Positions 1 to 8,964 of a stretch of 64,000 nt of DNA are shown one piece after another; the stretch's first letter is position 1, and every line of letters begins with the position of its first letter. A model generated the notes under the pieces. The model saw only the letters and a program-made list of their open reading frames with translations, was not told the origin of the DNA and searched no databases. This DNA is from Cordilura impudica. Taxonomy: Eukaryota; Arthropoda; Insecta; Diptera; Scathophagidae. The translations under genes were made by a program, and so were the position numbers. The stretch lies in the NCBI GenBank assembly GCA_963682025.1, contig OY821519.1:16219378-16283377 (forward strand), in the 5' to 3' direction.

Positions 1-126
1 AGATGGAGTGAAGTAATTTTTGCACCATTTAAAAAAACTAAAACAGTTAAATGATTCTTGCGAAATTGAAAAACACGTTTGTTCCAACAGACATCGCAAT
101 GAATTCGCATGACCACAACCTCATAA

Positions 127-902
127 ACAAGTATGAAAATTATAGTCGGTCTATACCGACTATACGATACCCTATACCATGCGTTTAGAGACCCTTTCCC
201 TCAGGCCCAACAAACTGGATATAGAAAATAAGCATAAACCAAATTTGAGTAGGATTTTTATTAATTTTTTTGGCTGCAGATATGAAGAAGTTTATATCGG
301 ATGCTATATCTATATGGGGACTAGGCCCAAAAATGGACTGATCCTGCCCATATTTGGTAAAGTCTCTTGTAATTTGCAAAAATATATACAAACAAAATTT
401 GAGAAGAATCAGTGCAATATTTTTGTTTTTTGATAGATTTAAGAGAAGATCGGGAAGCAACTCTATACTGTTGTGCAATAGGAATAATTTTTGGAATACT
501 GATTAATGGATGTAATAAACATATACAAACCCAATTTGACTGAGATCTATATGATAATTTGGAACTTATGGCAATTTATGTCGATTTCATAGGGGTCATT
601 TGTATGGGGACTAGGTCTGAACATGGACCGATTCTCACCAATTTCAAATGCTTTCATCCCATGGCCGATGAAAGCCTGTATACCAAATTTCATCAAAATA
701 TATTCATATTTGCGACCTGTAGTTTGATTAGAAGCCTTACATGGACACACAGACGGACGGACGGACATTGCTATTTCGACTCAAAAAGTGATTCTGAGTC
801 GATCGGTATAATTAAAGATGGGTCTAGGACGAATATTTTTGATTGTTATAAACAGCAGCACAAAGTCATTATACCCAAACCACATAGTGCTATAGGGTAT
901 AA
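127..902 (+). mobile_element. DINE-1-like non-autonomous element, copy D1
   Basis: One of seven copies in the window of a ~0.75-0.8 kb repeat with no coding potential. It opens with a palindrome (TATAGTCGGTC then GACCGACTATA; here one arm is mutated to TATACC), followed by CGATACCCTATACCAT. A short (ACGG)n tract follows at 753-768, then a hairpin (GACTCA...GAGTC type) and a terminal palindrome ending TATAGGGTATAA. The first and last motifs are inverted relative to each other (ATACCCTATACCA / TGGTATAGGGTAT). Subterminal inverted repeats, a GTCY-type microsatellite core and a 3' stem-loop match the general design of fly DINE-1/INE (Helentron-associated) elements. The family name is inference; the repeat itself is plain in the sequence. 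ORFs inside it are incidental. Confidence 0.85.
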
Positions 903-909
903 CAACTTT

Positions 910-1660
910 GGATCTTCCGCGCATTAAAATCCATCCTATTCGCTATGCACTTTTCCGAGGTTGGATTGAGTGTGTCATTTTATGCTTTTCAACTTCATTT
1001 TCATAAGGGCTCTATATTGTCCCACTGGCCTAAGCTCCAAACAGTTTAGAGGATTTGCCATCTTTGGAACCAAATCCAAGTTATTTTACCACTTAAGAGC
1101 TTTTTTTAAGTAGTGACCGGATGCCAAATCAGGCCAAAAATATGTGGACACATTGTGCTGGGTTATGAAAGGAGGGAGCCTTGTGAATACTCCTTAATAT
1201 AAAGTTTGGTATTTATAGAGCCCGTTTTAACAAATGACTGGCTTCTTTTGCTGCAACTGCATACTGCCATATCTGGAACTTTTTGCAGATTTCTTTTTTT
1301 GGCCTCTAAGTTTTTTGCAGCGTTCTTGTCTAGAAGTTTTTGGACGTTTTATATTTTCAAACCTGCATTGGCTTTAACATTTCCCACTAATAGTTAGTCT
1401 CAGCGCTGACCTAACCGGGCTGCTTTTTTTTTTTTAGCGAATCTGCTGGGAGCTCTTTTCAATATGCATTCTAGTTTCTTGGTCTTGAAAGCGTCATGTG
1501 GGTATGTCTTTCTTCCAGAACCATGTTTCCTATCAATGGTCAAATTATCCTGATAGTTTCTAATAACGTTTGCAGTTTTATGACATACCTTTGATTCTCT
1601 GGCCGAATTGGATTTTGTTGAAAATATTTAATTATTTTAGCTCTTACTTTTATTTCGTCA
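910..1660 (-). pseudogene. Decayed Tc1/mariner-superfamily transposase
   Basis: Read on the minus strand, several broken segments resemble the C-terminal half of a Tc1/mariner-type transposase. In order they are an N-terminal helix-turn-helix-like stretch (QNPIRPENQRYVIKLQ), the segment KANAGLKI..VQKLLDKNA, SQSFVKTGSIN followed by YIKEYSQGSLL, a segment PHIFLA*FGI, and finally an ELRPV...RALMK segment near 1020-1060, where the family usually has its last acidic catalytic residue. The middle, which should hold the first catalytic Asp, appears deleted or unreadable. Many stops and frameshifts separate the blocks, so it cannot encode protein. I recognise the relation from the order of the blocks; the exact subfamily (maT or other DD37-39 type) is uncertain. 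It sits between DINE copy D1 and Helitron H1. Confidence 0.6.
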
Positions 1661-1932
1661 TTCATCTATCATATTCACAAGTAAGGCGATTTCTTGTGAC
1701 CCATGATTTGTTCCACAGTTTTCTCCAGATTTAAAGATTTTAAAATTTTAAAATTTTTTTGGAGTTATGCTCATTTAAAGTTGGAAGCACATACATAAAA
1801 CACATAATGTTTGTGTGTTTATTCTATGTTGACTTGTGCACTGGCTAAAATTGATTAGCATACCTTTTGGCTCTTATAAAATTATTTATTAACAAAGCCA
1901 TTTATATATGTTCTGTGTGTTCAACAATTAAA

Positions 1933-2651
1933 CAGTACAACATTTTTCAGCTCATTGATTTGGGACACAATTCTGAGAATTGAGAAATAAGAACTTCTGC
2001 ATCATTAGTTTTGTCAAGTTGGCTGTAATTATAATTTAATGGACATACGAATTTTTTGCTCAAAGTGGATTTTTATAACTTTTTGTATATTTTAACACGG
2101 AGAAAAAAAAACGGAACAAACCTACCCGAAAAAAATGCATCCAGTGTCTTAAAAATCGCAAAACTGCCCATTTCCCCCATTTTTCCCCATTTTGATTGCA
2201 TTGTTTTGTGTCTGAAACGATGCATCTAATTTTTTGCCATTTAATCGCTTTTCCATTGGCATGGTCACCTGGTGGAACCTCTCTCCTTGTTCGTCCGATT
2301 CCTGAGGTAATTGCGCCAAGAAGGTATCAAGGTGGAAATGCATGAAATGTAATTTTAACGTCATGGATGCATTGATTTTTTCAAAATAATACAGCAACTT
2401 GTCCACTCGTGTCTGTATGTCATCTCTTTTATGTTTCAGATACGAAAGAGATATTCCGTACGGCTACCAAGTCATAACTGTGTTAAAATATACAAAAAGT
2501 GATAAAAATCCACTTTGAGCAAAAAATTCGTATCGCCATTAAATCATAATGGCAGCCAAATTGACAAAACTAATGATGCAGAAGTTATTATTTTTCGGCT
2601 ACTTTCAGGTGCAATTTTCAGAATTGAATCCCAAAATCATGTGTTGTACTG
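1933..2651. mobile_element. Foldback-like element with ~150-bp inverted arms, nested in Helitron H1
   Basis: The left arm (about 1933-2098) and right arm (about 2475-2651) are inverted copies of each other. Shared blocks include CAGTACAACA at the outer ends, AATTCTGAgAATTG, ACTTCTGCATCATTAG, ACGAATTTTTTGCTC and AAAGTGGATTTTTAT. The loop between the arms (2100-2480) encodes a minus-strand fragment of protein family B. This looks like an internally deleted copy of a DNA transposon whose full gene resembles the pieces at 8467-8964 and 11557-11975, with the arms as terminal inverted repeats. The arms and their pairing are directly visible; their link to family B is inference from the enclosed coding fragment. 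Confidence 0.65.
2149..2406 (-). pseudogene. Family-B transposon protein, C-terminal fragment
   Basis: An 85-codon open stretch on the minus strand contains LKLHFMHFHLDTFL and SDEQGERFHQ followed by MEKR and GKKLDA. The same block order (LHFLHSHLDFF, then a broken SD-motif) is readable at 8600-8680, so at least two loci in the window share the domain. I remember this motif set from uncharacterised multi-copy arthropod proteins of about 500 residues, but know no accepted name. The conserved acidic SDEQGE motif could be a catalytic Glu helix of a DDE-type transposase, which is inference only. The reading diverges from the family after KKLDA and ends near 2149, so only a fragment survives. It lies in the loop of the foldback-like element. 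Confidence 0.55.
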
Positions 2652-2809
2652 TGTTATTTATAAAGAAATTTAATGAATTTTATTTAAAAAGTTTTGAATT
2701 GTGAATTGGCTAAAATTGATTAGCATACCAATAACATTATTTATTAAATAAAAAAAATAATGAAATTTCTTAGAATTTGCACTCGAATTTCGAGGGCTGG
2801 GCTTGCTAA

Positions 2810-3401
2810 TATTAATTAAATTAACGATAAATGAATAGGGATGTCATTAAGCATAATAATTGAAGTAGTGCTTTTGAAAAAAGCGAAGGGAAAACATGTG
2901 TTAAGATTTTTTCGATCTCATTTATATGAATTTGCGTACAAAAAAATTGTGAGGAGTTCCAACTTGTTGGAAATAAGATTAGAATATTTTAAATGACGGC
3001 ATAGATTCAGATTCACAGCAGAAACCAGTATACATAGTAAAACCTCCAAAGAGGTTTTTTACCCATATCTTGTTTGTTTGCTTAGCTTTTCAGCTTAGTT
3101 CAAGAACCATTCATTCTTCAGCAAATAGCTTCTGCAAATCAAGTTGGACCTATTTTATTGAATGCAATTTTCAAAAATATGTTATTTTGCCCAGTTTTTT
3201 TTTAAAATAAATTTTTTGAATACCGTAACAAATTCAAGATGTATAGTTATTATTTATCAGTAGAGTAGAGGATATGTAAGTATATCCAGTAGTGAAATAT
3301 AGTATTGGTACTAAATCAAATATACATCAGTATTTTTATCCTATTTAAAAAATAATAATAATAATTATGAAATGAGAATTCATCAATAGTTCTTGATTAT
3401 A
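2810..3401. other. AT-rich spacer
   Basis: Spacer between Helitron H1 and mariner M1. It has short homopolymers and (AATAAT)-type runs near 3350. I see no gene, no repeat shared with the rest of the window and no regulatory motif I could defend. The final TA (3400-3401) is the target duplication of mariner M1. Confidence 0.6.
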
Positions 3402-4706
3402 AAGGGTCCGCCATTTAACGTTTTTTTTTCATCTAGTGCTTATTTCGTGAATGGTAACACTTAGCTCATGTCTGATTTGACAGATAATTAGTTTTATCTT
3501 TCCGCTGAACGAATATGGTTGTGTATACGCTTAAACAACACTGGGAAATATTGCTACATTACTTTGAAAATCATGGTAATGTTGCAGAATGTGTGCGAAA
3601 ATTGCGTACGGATTTTGGAAGAAGAGAAGCACCGTCAGCTCCGTATGTTCGTTATCTTGTGAAAAAAGGGAAAGAAATTGGCATCCTCATCGATAAACCA
3701 AAGCGTGAAAAGCCAAAAACAGTGCGTATACCCGAGAATATTGCTGCTGGGGCAGAAAGTGTGCGTGAAACGCCATCAACATCAATTCACCGTCGTTCTC
3801 AAGAAACGAACATTTCGGAGGCATCATTGAGACGAATTTTGCATAAAGACCTTGGTATGACGCCATACAAAGTCCAATTGGTTCAGTAGTTGAAGCCAAC
3901 TGACCATCCAATGCGTTTTCGCTTCGCTAAGTGGGCATGCGAACGACTTACAGAAGATGCCGATTTTGCCAAAAAAAATCATCTTTTCAGATGAAGCTCA
4001 TTTTGATCTTGGCGGGTATGTAAACAAGCAAAATTGTCGCATTTGGGGCACAGAAAACCCGCACGTATACATTTAATGCCGATACACCCAAAACGAGTTA
4101 CTGTTTGGTGCGGATTTTGGTCCAGAGGAATAATTGGGCCATTTTTCTTCGAAAATGAGCAAGGAGTGGCCATTACAGTCAATGGCGATCGTTATCGGGC
4201 CATGTTGAACGAATTTTTGTTCACAAAAATTGAAGATGAGGATTGTGGCAACATTTGGTTTCAACAGGACGGCGCTACGTGCCACACAGCCGAAGCTACA
4301 CTCGATGTTTTGCGCCCTGTTTTTGAAGATCGCGTTATCAGCCGCAGAGCTGATGTCATTTGGCCACCTCGGAGCTGCGATTTGACACCGTTGGACTATT
4401 ATTTGTGGGGTGCCCTCAAAGATAAGTGTTACGCCAACAAGCCAGAGACAATTGACGCTTTAAAGGACAATATACAATATGAAGCCATTGGTGAAATACA
4501 GCTGCGCACAATCGATAATGTGCTTAAAAATTGGACCGATCGTGTAGGCTACTGCATGGCCAGCCGAGGCAGCCATTTGAATGAAATTATTTTCCATTAT
4601 TAACCGGAAGGATTGTACTTTCAAGTAAAAAAAGAAATTTGAGATAGTATTCAGTAGTTTTTTTCTATAGCATTTTCAAAAAAAAAAAGTTATTTGGCGG
4701 ACCCTT
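3402..4706 (+). mobile_element. Mariner-like element M1 (DD41D, rosa type)
   Basis: A complete 1,305-bp element bounded by a TA duplication (3400-3401 and 4707-4708). The left terminal repeat starts AAGGGTCCGCCATTTAACG and the right end is its inverse, CGGACCCTT preceded by TTATTTGG, giving an inverted repeat of about 28 bp that runs into a poly-T/poly-A stretch. The internal gene fills most of the element. Length, TA duplication and terminal repeats are those of the IS630/Tc1/mariner superfamily. It belongs to a different subfamily from mariners M2-M4, whose ends begin AAGGGTTTTTCAAT. Confidence 0.92.
3515..4603 (+). pseudogene. Mariner transposase, DD41D type, broken
   Basis: Would encode a ~350-residue cut-and-paste transposase of the mariner superfamily: an N-terminal helix-turn-helix DNA-binding half, then the DDD catalytic half. 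The start MVVYTLKQHWEILLHYF and the HRRSQETNISEASLRRI linker are visible. The first catalytic Asp lies in FSDEAHF (near 3990), the second in FQQDGATCHTA (4268-4270) and the third in CDLTPLDYYLW (4394-4396). There are 41 residues between the second and third, as in rosa-type mariners. Three lesions kill it: a TAG at 3887-3889, an extra A in an A-run near 3970 that shifts the frame just before FSDEAH, and a second shift with lost sequence near 4072. The 3' half (4034-4603) is open apart from these. All three catalytic Asp codons survive. Confidence 0.9.
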
Positions 4707-4911
4707 TAGCTAAAAAACGAAGCCAGAAACATCAAGATAAGGAAAAGATATAAAAGATAAAAAAAATCATGTGCGTCCGATCACAGGGGAGTTGTGTAAA
4801 CATCTAGTAAGTAAAGACTTTTTTATGGCACTTTTTAAAATCAAACAGAAAGCGTCATCTATGTATCACTTATAGCAAACAATATAAATATAAAAATATT
4901 TATATATAAAA

Positions 4912-5312
4912 ATATTTATTATTTCAACTGGTTAATTTTTAATTTTAAATTTTTATTTTTCATTTTTCATTTTTCATTTTTTATTTTTCATTTTTTATTT
5001 TTCATTTTTTATTTTTCATTTTTCGTTTTTCATTTTTCGTTTTTCATTTTGAATTTTTAATTTTTCATTTTTTATTTTTCATTTTTCAGTTTTCATTTTT
5101 TATTTTTCATTTTTCAGTTTTCATTTTTCATTTCTCATCTTTAATTTAAAATTTTTTATTTTTCGTTTTTCATATTTCGTTTTTTACATTTTAATTTTTC
5201 AAATTTCTTTTTTCATTTTTAATTTTTTATTTTCCATTTTTCATTTTTACTTTTTTTTTGCATTTTTTATTTTTAATTTTTTTATTTTTCATTTGTTACT
5301 TTTCAATAGCGA
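4912..5312. repeat. T-rich imperfect tandem repeat
   Basis: About 400 bp of imperfect tandem repeats with units of 7-8 bp such as TTTTTCA, TTTTTTA and TTTTCGT (ATTTTTCATTTTT style). Units vary but the period holds across the whole block. This is typical of slippage-grown low-complexity DNA. No coding or structural RNA signal. Confidence 0.8.
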
Positions 5313-5524
5313 CAAAATTGTTATTACATATTACAATTCTTTCACCAATACAATCATAAGTCACACCGATTTTGTCTTACGTCTTACACCTTACCCTGTT
5401 TTTGTATAGTTGTTTACACATCAAAAATTTGGCCTGAGAACACCAAACCTTTTGGAAGTTGTACTTTGCTGGCCTAGTACTTTCGCCCTGACTTGGAATT
5501 TCTCAGACCTTCCCCCCATAATAT

Positions 5525-5625
5525 CATCACTGATGAAGGCTGGAATGCCTGAATTAGGGCTGCTTAAGAATACAGAGTAGTTATGATTTTTAGATTTTCT
5601 TCTTCTCTACCACGCACTATAAAAG
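5525..5625 (-). repeat. Solo arm of the 47.5-kb TIR element family
   Basis: The stretch from CATCACTGATGAAGGCTGGAATG to TTTTCTTCTTCTCTACCACGC matches the right arm of the palindromic element at 47459-48007 (…GATGAAGGCTGAAATG … CTTCTTTACCACGCACC). Only one arm is present here, so this is a truncated or solo terminal repeat. The other solo arm is at 21258-21371. Confidence 0.65.
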
Positions 5626-6609
5626 AAAATAAATAAAATTAACCAATATATTCCAAAGCTACTGACATCGTTATTTAAGTATTTCTATAGATCTCTGGAA
5701 ATATCCACTGTACTGTTGCATGTTGGCTTGTATGTTATTCCGCCAAACATTTTTCCTCGAGTGTACTCGATCTAAAGCTGCCTGATTTGTTCTTTTGTTA
5801 AAATGAAAATGTTAAAAAAGAATATTATAAAATTATTGGCCAAGAAAATGGCGGATATAGTAGCACATCACAATTTAAAGCCGACAACTATGGATGCTAA
5901 GGAACAATGGAGCGCTCGTGTAACCGTGTGATGAACACAGCAACGGCAATAGCAGCAACAGCAGTAGCAGCACCAGTCAATGTGCATTTACTAAAACTTG
6001 TAGATGCACTTGACTGCTTAAACAATTTATTGCTTTCTTGATCGCATTCAACTTAAGATTTCAAAAAACAAAAAAAAAAAAAAAAAATCGGAAAAAAACA
6101 AAAACAAACTCTTTATAACAAATTCAATGCAGGAAAAGCGAGACTGGGAGTTGAACAAGGACTGAAGTAATCTATACTCGTCCATGTTTTAGTACTTACT
6201 GCTGCTGCAGTTGTTGTTCTTGTTTTTTTTTTTTTTTGGTGATTTTATCATCCTTTTAATGAAAACGCAAAAGTGCCAACAGAGGCTACAACAACTGTTT
6301 TATCTATAAATTTCGTATAAAAAAAAAAAAAAACGTAAAAAACCACTCAGTCTTTTGGAAAAATCAAGAAGACCTTGAGTATGCAACAAATAAATGAGTT
6401 TTAAAGAATTATGCTGAAAAGTTATTTTTCAATGCCAAACAATCTTCAAATGCTACATATTTCTACCGAACATTATGGGCCAGAAAATTCATTGGTTTAT
6501 TCAATTAAGAAGTTTAGTGATGAAATAATATAAAGCAGAAAGGAAAAACCTGTAGTAAAAAACCATATTACTCGTAAATTGGCAATGAAATGACAATCAT
6601 TCGTCTTGA
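5626..6609. other. Apparently unique DNA with CAG-rich patch and homopolymers
   Basis: I find no copies of this segment elsewhere in the window. It holds a CAG/CAA-rich patch (5938-5975), A-runs and T-runs of 12-17 bases (around 6066-6090, 6220-6236, 6319-6333) and two tiny open frames that overlap at TGATG. One is 42 residues at 5803-5931; the other, 36 residues, starts at 5930. Neither resembles a known protein. It may be host DNA between insertions. I cannot support a gene. Confidence 0.5.
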
Positions 6610-7886
6610 GGGTTTTTCAACAGTGACGCTAAAAAAGTAGAAAGACAGGGACAGCAAACGACGCCACATTTCTTGCCGTTCTTTTGACATTTCTCTTTAG
6701 TAAGGTTTGCCATTTCATGATGGAAAGATATAGGAGCCAACAACGCGTCGAAATTATTAAAAGTTACTACCGAAGTTCGGAGTCAGTGGCCTCAACGTTA
6801 AGAGCGCTACATCCAATTTATGGTCCGCATAATCGTCCTAGCAGATCAACAATTGAGCGTCTAGTGGAAAAATTTGAATCCACAGGCACAATACAAAATG
6901 TTCCAGTGCCAGTGAGACAAAGAAGTGCCCGTAGTGTCGCGAATATTGCTGCCGCTGAGGCTTCAGTTGAAGAAAGCCCAAATGTGTCTCTCACACGTCG
7001 TTCTCAAGCGTTGGGCATCTCTGTGATGTCGTTGTGGCGAATTTTGCGAAAAGATCTTGATCTACATCCTTACAAGATCAAATTGACGCAAGAACTGAAG
7101 CCGCTTGACCACCAGAAGCGTCGTATGTTCGTGAATTGGGCTGAGCAACAACTTGAAAATGATTCGGATTTTCATCGAAAAATAATCTTCAGCGATGAGG
7201 CTCATTTCGTCAATAAACAAAATATGCGTTATTGGTCAGACAGCAATCCACACGTACTCCATGAGTTATCATTGCATCCTGAAAAAATTACGGTTTGGTG
7301 CGGTTTATGGGCCGGCGGCGTCATTGGGACGTACTTCTTCCGTGATGATCAAGACCGGCACGTTACTGTGAATGGGAATCGCTACCGTTCAATGATAACC
7401 GAATATTTTTCGCCCCAATTGGATGATATGGACTTGGAGGACATGTGGTTCCAACTGGACGGCACCACAAGCCACACAGCGAATGTCGTAATCAATTTAT
7501 TGGAAACCAAGTTTGGAGAACGTGTTATCTCACGAAATGGTCCAGTCGATTGGCCGTCTCGGTCGTGCGATTTGACGCCGTTGGACTATTTCCTGTGGGG
7601 CTACGTCAAGTCTATGGTCTATGCCAACAAGCCAGCGACGATTGATGAACTTCGTTCGAATATCGAACGTGAAATTGCAGCAGTATCGGCTGATTTATGC
7701 TTGAAAACCGTCGAAAATTGGGTTCAGCGTCTGGACTTCTGCAAGCGTGCCCGTGGTGGCCATGCAAAAGAGATCGATTTCCATTCATAATGGCATCGAA
7801 CGTACTTTCACAGGAATAAAGAATTTCATTCATATCCGAAACCGTTATTGTTTTATTTATTTTGTAGCGCTCTTATTGAAAAACCC
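6610..7886 (+). mobile_element. Mariner-like element M2 (DD41D), nearly intact
   Basis: Bounded by inverted repeats: GGGTTTTTCAACAGTGACGC on the left, and GCGCTCTTATTGAAAAACCC on the right. Sister copies M3 (14546-15644) and M4 (23291-24596) start AAGGGTTTTTC and have clean TA duplications. Here the outermost AA and the TA are not recognisable (…CTTGA before, AGCAACC after), so the edges have decayed. The internal gene remains one open frame. Confidence 0.88.
6717..7790 (+). CDS. Mariner transposase, DD41D type, open reading frame
   Basis: A 357-residue open frame starting at the first of two ATG codons (MMERYRSQQ). The TTG upstream at 6684 is not needed. It would be a cut-and-paste transposase acting on the M2 terminal repeats in the nucleus. 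The N-terminal half holds the helix-turn-helix region (RVEIIKSYYRSSESVAST; RRSQALGISVMSLWRIL). The catalytic core shows Asp160 in FSDEAHF, Asp248 in FQLDGTTSHTA and Asp290 in CDLTPLDYFLW, with 41 residues between the last two. Compared with M3, five codons (RLNGF) are missing directly after EAHF, an in-frame 15-bp deletion between short TTC repeats. The deletion lies beside the first catalytic Asp, so activity is doubtful although no stop occurs. It is the only uninterrupted transposase frame in the window. Confidence 0.88.
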   Translation: MMERYRSQQRVEIIKSYYRSSESVASTLRALHPIYGPHNRPSRSTIERLVEKFESTGTIQNVPVPVRQRSARSVANIAAAEASVEESPNVSLTRRSQALGISVMSLWRILRKDLDLHPYKIKLTQELKPLDHQKRRMFVNWAEQQLENDSDFHRKIIFSDEAHFVNKQNMRYWSDSNPHVLHELSLHPEKITVWCGLWAGGVIGTYFFRDDQDRHVTVNGNRYRSMITEYFSPQLDDMDLEDMWFQLDGTTSHTANVVINLLETKFGERVISRNGPVDWPSRSCDLTPLDYFLWGYVKSMVYANKPATIDELRSNIEREIAAVSADLCLKTVENWVQRLDFCKRARGGHAKEIDFHS

Positions 7887-8466
7887 AGCAACCCAGCAAA
7901 AAAGAGCATCCAAAGGAGAGATTTATTTGCTATTTTTGGTATTCAGACGTGGCGAAAAGTTTAATTTGGTTCAAGTATTTTTTTAGGTTGTTGGTACTCC
8001 TTTTGACGCCTGTACCAAATTTCAGATCAATATCTTCATTATTTCGTTATTTTAAATAACTAAAATGGAGTTCCATTTAATTTAATTTGAGGAATGAAAT
8101 TTCTGCTTTAGAAACGTTAGGGCTTCGATAAGCGGACTTTGTTGAAACCAGGAGATTTGCATCAGGTGGAACCAGATTCAGGAAGTTAGAGAAAGCATTG
8201 AAAACAATGAGACAGAACCAACGAATAACCCTTCAAGGAAATCAAAGATTGAGTGCTGAAAAATCATCAATTAATAACACTAGCCAACAAGGTTTTGGAC
8301 TGGAGCAACCAAATATCTTTCCTAGGGTAATTTGATGGGCTGAATTCGAATCTGTAATTGGTTTTTCTTTATCTCGTCAGGTTTTAGAGATACAAAAAAA
8401 TGTTTTTCTTAGTTTTTTACATAAAAAATCATTAGTTTATTTAAAAATCAATGAATTTTCAAAATT
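7887..8466. other. Spacer, unrecognised
   Basis: AT-rich sequence between mariner M2 and the family-B fragment. Its right part may be 3' non-coding sequence of the family-B element, but I find no matching terminal repeat here. No gene seen. Confidence 0.5.
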
Positions 8467-8964
8467 GAATGGCGTTATTTGAACGTCGTTTGTATTTTGT
8501 TGGTTCGGTTTCACGTATTAGAGTCCAGCAATAGTCTCCTAGAATGCTTTTGTCTCAAAATCCTTGATAATTTCTTTAAATTTTCATTGAAACTTGAAAC
8601 TTGCGTCGCTCACCGTACCTAGGTTTTGTGGAAAAAAATCTAAATGCGAATGAAGAAAATGCATTTTGAGTGACATTCGTGCACCTAATTCGTGATAATT
8701 TTTCTATAATTCAGCAGAAATTTGTATGTAGTTTTCACACTTATTGTTTCCAAGAAAACTGTCCACGATGCTATTGAAAGATTTCTTTCTCCAATACACA
8801 TTCTGAAAAATTGTCATCATTCAATAGCTTCCTGATCTGGGGGCCTTATTTGATTTTAGCATATGAAGTTTGAGGAAAAACCGCTAACAAATATCTAAAT
8901 GCTGCACCATCTTTGTCCAGAGTCTCGACAAAAATCTTAACAAGGCCCAATTTTATGTGCAGCG
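8467..8964 (-). pseudogene. Family-B transposon protein, C-terminal half, broken
   Basis: Minus-strand reading from 8964 begins LHIKLGLVKIFVETLDKDG. It continues through FRYLLAVFPQTSYAKIK, a stop, GPQIRKLLNDD, IVDSFLGNNKCENY, YHELGARMSLKMHFLHSHLDFFPQNLG, the remains of an SD-motif, and TIAGL..YVKPNQQNT. Several stops and shifts interrupt it. The blocks are in the order I remember for uncharacterised multi-copy arthropod proteins, and the segment continues the N-terminal part found at 11557-11975. LHIKLGL occurs at the break of both pieces. The Transib end CACAGTG (8965) abuts this fragment exactly, which suggests that the Transib inserted into a family-B gene. Function unknown; a DDE-type transposase is possible because of the conserved acidic SDEQGE motif seen intact at 2149-2406. 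Confidence 0.6.

Larger units (their letters stand above)
1665..2809 (+). mobile_element. Non-autonomous Helitron, copy H1 (with insertion)
   Basis: Begins TCTATCATATTCACAAG after an A (1664), continues into AAGGCGATTTCTTGTGAC, and ends with the stem-loop CTCGAATTTCGAG followed by GGGCTGGGCTTG and CTAA before a T (2810). A TC start, a hairpin ~10 nt before a CTRR end, and insertion between A and T are the Helitron hallmarks. Four other copies share both ends. This copy is 1,145 bp instead of ~310-360 bp because it carries a foldback-like element (1933-2651) and a repeated internal segment: GGCTAAAATTGATTAGCATACC occurs near 1843 and again near 2706. It has no Rep/helicase gene, so any movement would have depended on a partner elsewhere. 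Confidence 0.8.

Noticed and set aside
179..927. Open frames within DINE copies (also at 17744, 37017, 58586, 62019)
   Set aside because: Different DINE copies do not keep the same frame open; the element is non-coding.
4912..5312. Polypyrimidine tract as a regulatory or splicing element
   Set aside because: Simple 7-8-bp slippage repeats without nearby splice or promoter context.
7747..7986. Frame extending past the M2 right terminal repeat
   Set aside because: Overlaps the end of the transposase gene in another frame and crosses the element boundary.
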